DNA from: Acidobacteriota bacterium
GTDB taxonomy: Bacteria; Acidobacteriota; Vicinamibacteria; Vicinamibacterales; UBA8438
Direction: 5' to 3'
Length of the DNA stretch: 64,000 nucleotides
Assembly: GCA_011523845.1 (NCBI GenBank)
Contig: WTFV01000244.1
Location: 1 to 64,000, forward strand
Shown here: positions 61,276-64,000 of the stretch, in pieces
Position numbering within the stretch: position 1 is the stretch's first letter
Layout: every line of letters begins with the position of its first letter
Translations under genes and position numbers: made by a program
The notes under the pieces: generated by a model
The model's input: only the letters and a program-made list of their open reading frames with translations
Databases searched by the model: none
Told to the model about the DNA's origin: nothing

Positions 61276-62105
61276 GTCGTCACCGATCCGTATCGTGCCC
61301 ACGCCGCCGACTCGCCCGGATCGTCGCGGCGATTTCCCGCGCACGCGGCGGTCTCGCGCCGGCGGCGGACAGCGGGCATCCACGGACCAACCGCGCGCTT
61401 GGAGGCAACGGTCCCGCGGCGGTCGCCCTGGCCGTCGCCCTGTTCGCAGGCGCCGCGTGCGACACGCAGACCCCGCTCGAGCGGTTGCAGGCGCAGCTCG
61501 AGTCGTATCCGGAATACTCGGTCGTCCTCCAGGACATGGACGAGGACCTCTTCGGGTACTCGCACCAGTACCAGGTCGTCGTCGGCGCGCCGCAGGCCGG
61601 ATCGGACGAGCTCGTCTACCGCGAAGCGCTTCTCGACTGGCAGCAGGTCGATTCGGGAACCTACGAGCGCTACCGGCCGTTTCTCGGCATGGTCGTTCTC
61701 TCGAAGAGCCCCGGCGGCAACGTCGATCAGGACGCGCACCCGCCCGGGTACCAGCAGGTGGGCGACGAGCGTTACGGGCAGTGGCGCCAGGACAGCAGCG
61801 GGCGCTCGTTCTGGGAGTTCTACGGCCAGTACGCGCTGCTGAGCCACATCATCGGCGGCTTCGGGCGTCCGATCTACCGCGACGACTGGAACGGCTACCA
61901 GCAATCGCGCCAACGCGGCCAGACCTACTACGGCCCGAGCACCGCCGGCGGCGGCCGGACGTACGGCACGAGCGGCGCCACCACCCGCCAGAGCAACCCC
62001 GACTTCTTCCGCCGGCAGCAGGCGCGGCAGGCGGCGCAGAGCCGGTCGTTCGGTCAACGGGTCAGCAGCCGCATGGCGGGCGGCATGCGCAGCTTCGGCA
62101 AGTAA
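61272..62105 (+). CDS. Hypothetical exported protein with Gly/Arg/Gln-rich tail
   Basis: The 277-residue protein has an unusually long basic start before a hydrophobic segment (AAVALAVALFAGAACDTQTP; lipobox-like GAAC). A folded part follows (YSVVLQDMDEDLFGYSHQYQ, SFWEFYGQYALLSHIIGGFG), and then a low-complexity tail (TYGTSGATTRQSNPDFFRRQ). The real start may be nearer the hydrophobic segment. It is co-transcribed with DUF4178. Not recognised further. Confidence 0.65.
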   Translation: MSRHRSVSCPRRRLARIVAAISRARGGLAPAADSGHPRTNRALGGNGPAAVALAVALFAGAACDTQTPLERLQAQLESYPEYSVVLQDMDEDLFGYSHQYQVVVGAPQAGSDELVYREALLDWQQVDSGTYERYRPFLGMVVLSKSPGGNVDQDAHPPGYQQVGDERYGQWRQDSSGRSFWEFYGQYALLSHIIGGFGRPIYRDDWNGYQQSRQRGQTYYGPSTAGGGRTYGTSGATTRQSNPDFFRRQQARQAAQSRSFGQRVSSRMAGGMRSFGK

Positions 62106-62171
62106 CCAGGAGCCCGTGGTGAAACCCCGCGTCGCACCGAGAGCGGCGAGGCGCCCGCGTGGCGAGGCGCG

Positions 62172-62271
62172 ACGAGGGAGCATATCGGGCATATTCGACC
62201 GAGGAGCAACGAAGTCCACGCGGGATGCATCGCCGCTCGAATGCAGCGGGGCTCTTGCCACGGGCGACTAG
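62172..62271 (-). repeat. Dispersed ~100-bp element, copy B
   Basis: Reverse complement of the element at 18728: TGGCAAGAGCCCCGCTGCAT through TCGGTCGAATATGCCC to GCGCCTCG. It fills most of the 179-bp gap before the DUF350 gene, ending about 13 bp from its ATG. Confidence 0.8.
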
Positions 62272-62284
62272 GGGAGAACACGTC

Positions 62285-63127
62285 ATGTCGGTCGATCAGA
62301 TCCTGCCCGGCTTCATCCATCTCGCGGTCGTTCTCGTGCTGCTGGTCGCCGGCAAGTTCGTCTACGACGGATTGCACCGCGGCTTCGCCCTGCGGACCGA
62401 GCTGATCGAGAAGCGCAACCTGGCGGCGGCGGTGGCCGTCGCCGGCTACTACCTTGGGCTGGCCATCGTGCTGGGCGGGGTCGTCTCAGGCCCCGCCTCG
62501 TTCAGCCTTCTGGACGACGTCATCGGCCTCGCCATCTTCGGCCTGCTCGGCATCGTGCTGCTGAACCTCTCGGCCCTCGTCAACGACAAGGCGGTGTTCT
62601 CGCAGTTCGCCATCGAGCACGAGATCGTCGAGGATCGCAACCTCGGCGTCGGCATCCTGGAAGGGGCCAACTACGTCGCGGTCGGCCTGATCACCGCCGG
62701 CGCGATGTCCGGAGAGGGCAGCCTGGCGTCCGGGCTGGCGTTCTGGATCGCGGGGCTCGTCGCGCTGATCGTCGCCGGGCTGCTGTACGACCGGATCACG
62801 CCCTACGACCTGCACGACGAGATCGAGAAGGGCAACACCGCGGTCGCGGCGGCGTTCGCGGGGGTGCTCGCCGGCTTCGGCAACGTCATCCGGCTGGCCG
62901 GCGAGGGCGACTTCGTCTCGTGGAACGAGAGCCTCACCGGATTCGCCTACTACACCGTGGCCGGTCTCGTGCTGCTGCCGCTGGTGCGGCTGTTCGCCGA
63001 CAAGGTCCTGCTGCCCGGCGCCCGGCTGGGCGACGAGCTGGTCCGGGAAGAGCCGAACCTGGGCGCCGGCGTCATCGCCGGGGCGACGTACCTGGGCGCG
63101 TCGATGCTGATCGGGTTGACGCTGTAG
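62285..63127 (+). CDS. DUF350 membrane protein, duplicated form
   Basis: The 280-residue protein has eight membrane segments in two halves. Each half carries the DUF350 signature (ELIEKRNLAAAVAVAGYYLG and EIEKGNTAVAAAFAGVLAGF, with related EDRNLGVGILEGANYVAVGL and EPNLGAGVIAGATYLGASML). DUF350 proteins (UshA/YjfL-like) are small inner-membrane proteins of unknown role; this one is an internal duplication of the usual ~130-residue unit. It precedes a potassium channel gene by 70 bp. Confidence 0.8.
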   Translation: MSVDQILPGFIHLAVVLVLLVAGKFVYDGLHRGFALRTELIEKRNLAAAVAVAGYYLGLAIVLGGVVSGPASFSLLDDVIGLAIFGLLGIVLLNLSALVNDKAVFSQFAIEHEIVEDRNLGVGILEGANYVAVGLITAGAMSGEGSLASGLAFWIAGLVALIVAGLLYDRITPYDLHDEIEKGNTAVAAAFAGVLAGFGNVIRLAGEGDFVSWNESLTGFAYYTVAGLVLLPLVRLFADKVLLPGARLGDELVREEPNLGAGVIAGATYLGASMLIGLTL

Positions 63128-63197
63128 GACTCGGCGGCGAGACGCCCTTCGCACCGCAGAGCGACAAGCCCGCGGATCCCAGCCTGCCGGCGGACGA

Positions 63198-64000
63198 ATG
63201 AGGAACCTCAGATCGCGATCGCGCGTGCGACAGCCGGCGGCCGCGCTGCTCGCGTTCCTGCGGCGCGAGAACCTCTTCCGGCTGATGGGCCTGATCGTCG
63301 TGCTGGTCCTGGTCGGGGCCGCCGGCCTGACGTACTTCGAGGAGGACCGGCCTTTCCACGACGCGCTCTGGTGGGCAATCGTCACCCTGACGACGGTCGG
63401 CTTCGGGGACATTTCCCCGGAGACGTTCGGCGGCCGGCTGATCGGCGTCGTGCTGATGTTCTTCGGCATCGGCGTGCTCGGGACGTTCACGGCCACCATC
63501 GCCGGGGCGTTCGTCGAGCAGCGACTCAGAAAGGACCGCGGCATGGGCGAGTACGACCTGGAGGGTCACATCATCCTGTGCGGATGGAACGACCGGACGA
63601 AGGAGATCCTGAAGGACCTGCGCGCCGATACGCGCTCGGCCGGCAAACCCATCGTGCTGGTGGCCGACGTGGAGACCAAGCCGGTGGAGAACGACGATCG
63701 ACTCCACTTCGTGCGCGGCGCGGAGACGGAGGACGACCTGAAGCGGGCGGGCATCGACAGGGCGGAGACGGTCGTTCTGGTGGGCGACCGGTCGCTGGAC
63801 TACGGGGCGCGCGACGCCAAGGCGGTGCTGGCGGTGCTGACGGTCAAGAGCCTCAACCGGGACGTCTACGCCATCGTCGAGCTGGCCGGCGAGGAGAACG
63901 TGCGCCACTGCCAGCAGGCCGGGGCCGACGAGATCATCGTGGGCGCGGATCTGTGCAGCCGCGTCATCTCGACCGCTACGCTGGACCATGGCATCTCGAC
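63198..64000 (+). CDS. Potassium channel with RCK/TrkA-N domain, 3' end outside the window
   Basis: The visible 267 residues have a first membrane helix (FRLMGLIVVLVLVGAAGLTY), the pore and selectivity filter TLTTVGFGDISPE, a second helix (IGVVLMFFGIGVLGTFTATI) and an RCK Rossmann domain (LEGHIILCGWNDRTKEIL, IVLVADVET, VVLVGDRSLDYGARDAKAVL). This is the MthK-like two-helix channel design, gated by ligand at the RCK domain. The ATG overlaps a short preceding frame ending PADPSLPADE. Confidence 0.88.
   Translation, partial: MRNLRSRSRVRQPAAALLAFLRRENLFRLMGLIVVLVLVGAAGLTYFEEDRPFHDALWWAIVTLTTVGFGDISPETFGGRLIGVVLMFFGIGVLGTFTATIAGAFVEQRLRKDRGMGEYDLEGHIILCGWNDRTKEILKDLRADTRSAGKPIVLVADVETKPVENDDRLHFVRGAETEDDLKRAGIDRAETVVLVGDRSLDYGARDAKAVLAVLTVKSLNRDVYAIVELAGEENVRHCQQAGADEIIVGADLCSRVISTATLDHGIS

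Noticed and set aside
63128..63201. Short frame ending PADPSLPADE that overlaps the potassium channel start
   Set aside because: Too short and without a start or ribosome site of its own; could be a lost C-terminal extension of DUF350 but nothing supports it.
1..64000. tRNA, rRNA, riboswitch or prophage structural genes
   Set aside because: No cloverleaf with CCA/TTC-type loops, rRNA-like block or phage structural protein was noticed by eye; a tRNAscan or Infernal run would be needed to exclude small RNAs.

Overview
The window is GC-rich bacterial chromosome, roughly two-thirds G+C. It carries periplasmic PQQ beta-propeller dehydrogenases, two DUF3604 proteins, a sulfatase, a VCBS/FG-GAP protein, a TolB/PD40 lipoprotein-like propeller and many toxin-antitoxin modules. 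This mix recalls the Acidobacteriota order Vicinamibacterales (soil or sponge-associated). That placement is inference from gene content only. No rRNA or tRNA was seen.

Layout. 0-3.6 kb: an unrecognised two-gene unit running off the left edge, a 1-kb repeat-rich gap, and an AlkB dioxygenase overlapping a SAM-binding protein. 3.9-16.6 kb: PQQ dehydrogenase, DUF4097 protein, ECF sigma/anti-sigma pair, a truncated YCII gene abutting hipBA, an outer-membrane barrel protein, a parvulin foldase, a DUF3604 protein and a metallo-beta-lactamase hydrolase. 16.8-25.4 kb: sulfatase, VCBS protein, a two-component system, an acyl desaturase and an amidohydrolase.

25.5-39.6 kb is a defence and toxin-antitoxin island full of scars. 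Its core is a tightly overlapping three-gene operon: a DUF6361 protein, a two-HKD phospholipase-D-like protein and a 1073-residue SNF2/RapA-like helicase. By composition it resembles an anti-phage system of the Azaca kind. The divergent junction between DUF6361 and a MNT nucleotidyltransferase exists twice. In one copy DUF6361 is intact and the nucleotidyltransferase is broken by an inverted 89-bp segment; in the other the nucleotidyltransferase is intact and DUF6361 is a ~90-bp shard beside a dead IS256-type transposase. Around this core lie an AbiEii-like nucleotidyltransferase, AbrB-VapC, RHH, RHH-MazF and an AAA/DUF4143 ATPase.

39.6-52.4 kb: TSUP permease, PD40 propeller, a frameshifted PQQ dehydrogenase, a second DUF3604 protein, then a coupled operon (AAA ATPase, DUF4276, a small ORF, an ImmA/IrrE peptidase) that is a second candidate defence unit, and a TAT-exported phosphotriesterase-like hydrolase. 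52.5-64 kb: AAA/DUF4143 ATPase, a 2-oxoacid dehydrogenase E1 and E2 separated by an antitoxin/VapC insertion, an aminotransferase, DUF4178 and DUF350 proteins, and an RCK potassium channel running off the right edge.

Repeats are a main feature. A ~105-bp REP-like hairpin family occurs five times plus one half copy. A ~100-bp element occurs once in each orientation, one copy forming the N-terminus of a secreted protein. At four unrelated loci a ~31-39-bp sequence is directly repeated at a ~73-bp period. Several other short tandem duplications occur, one of which doubles a signal peptide.
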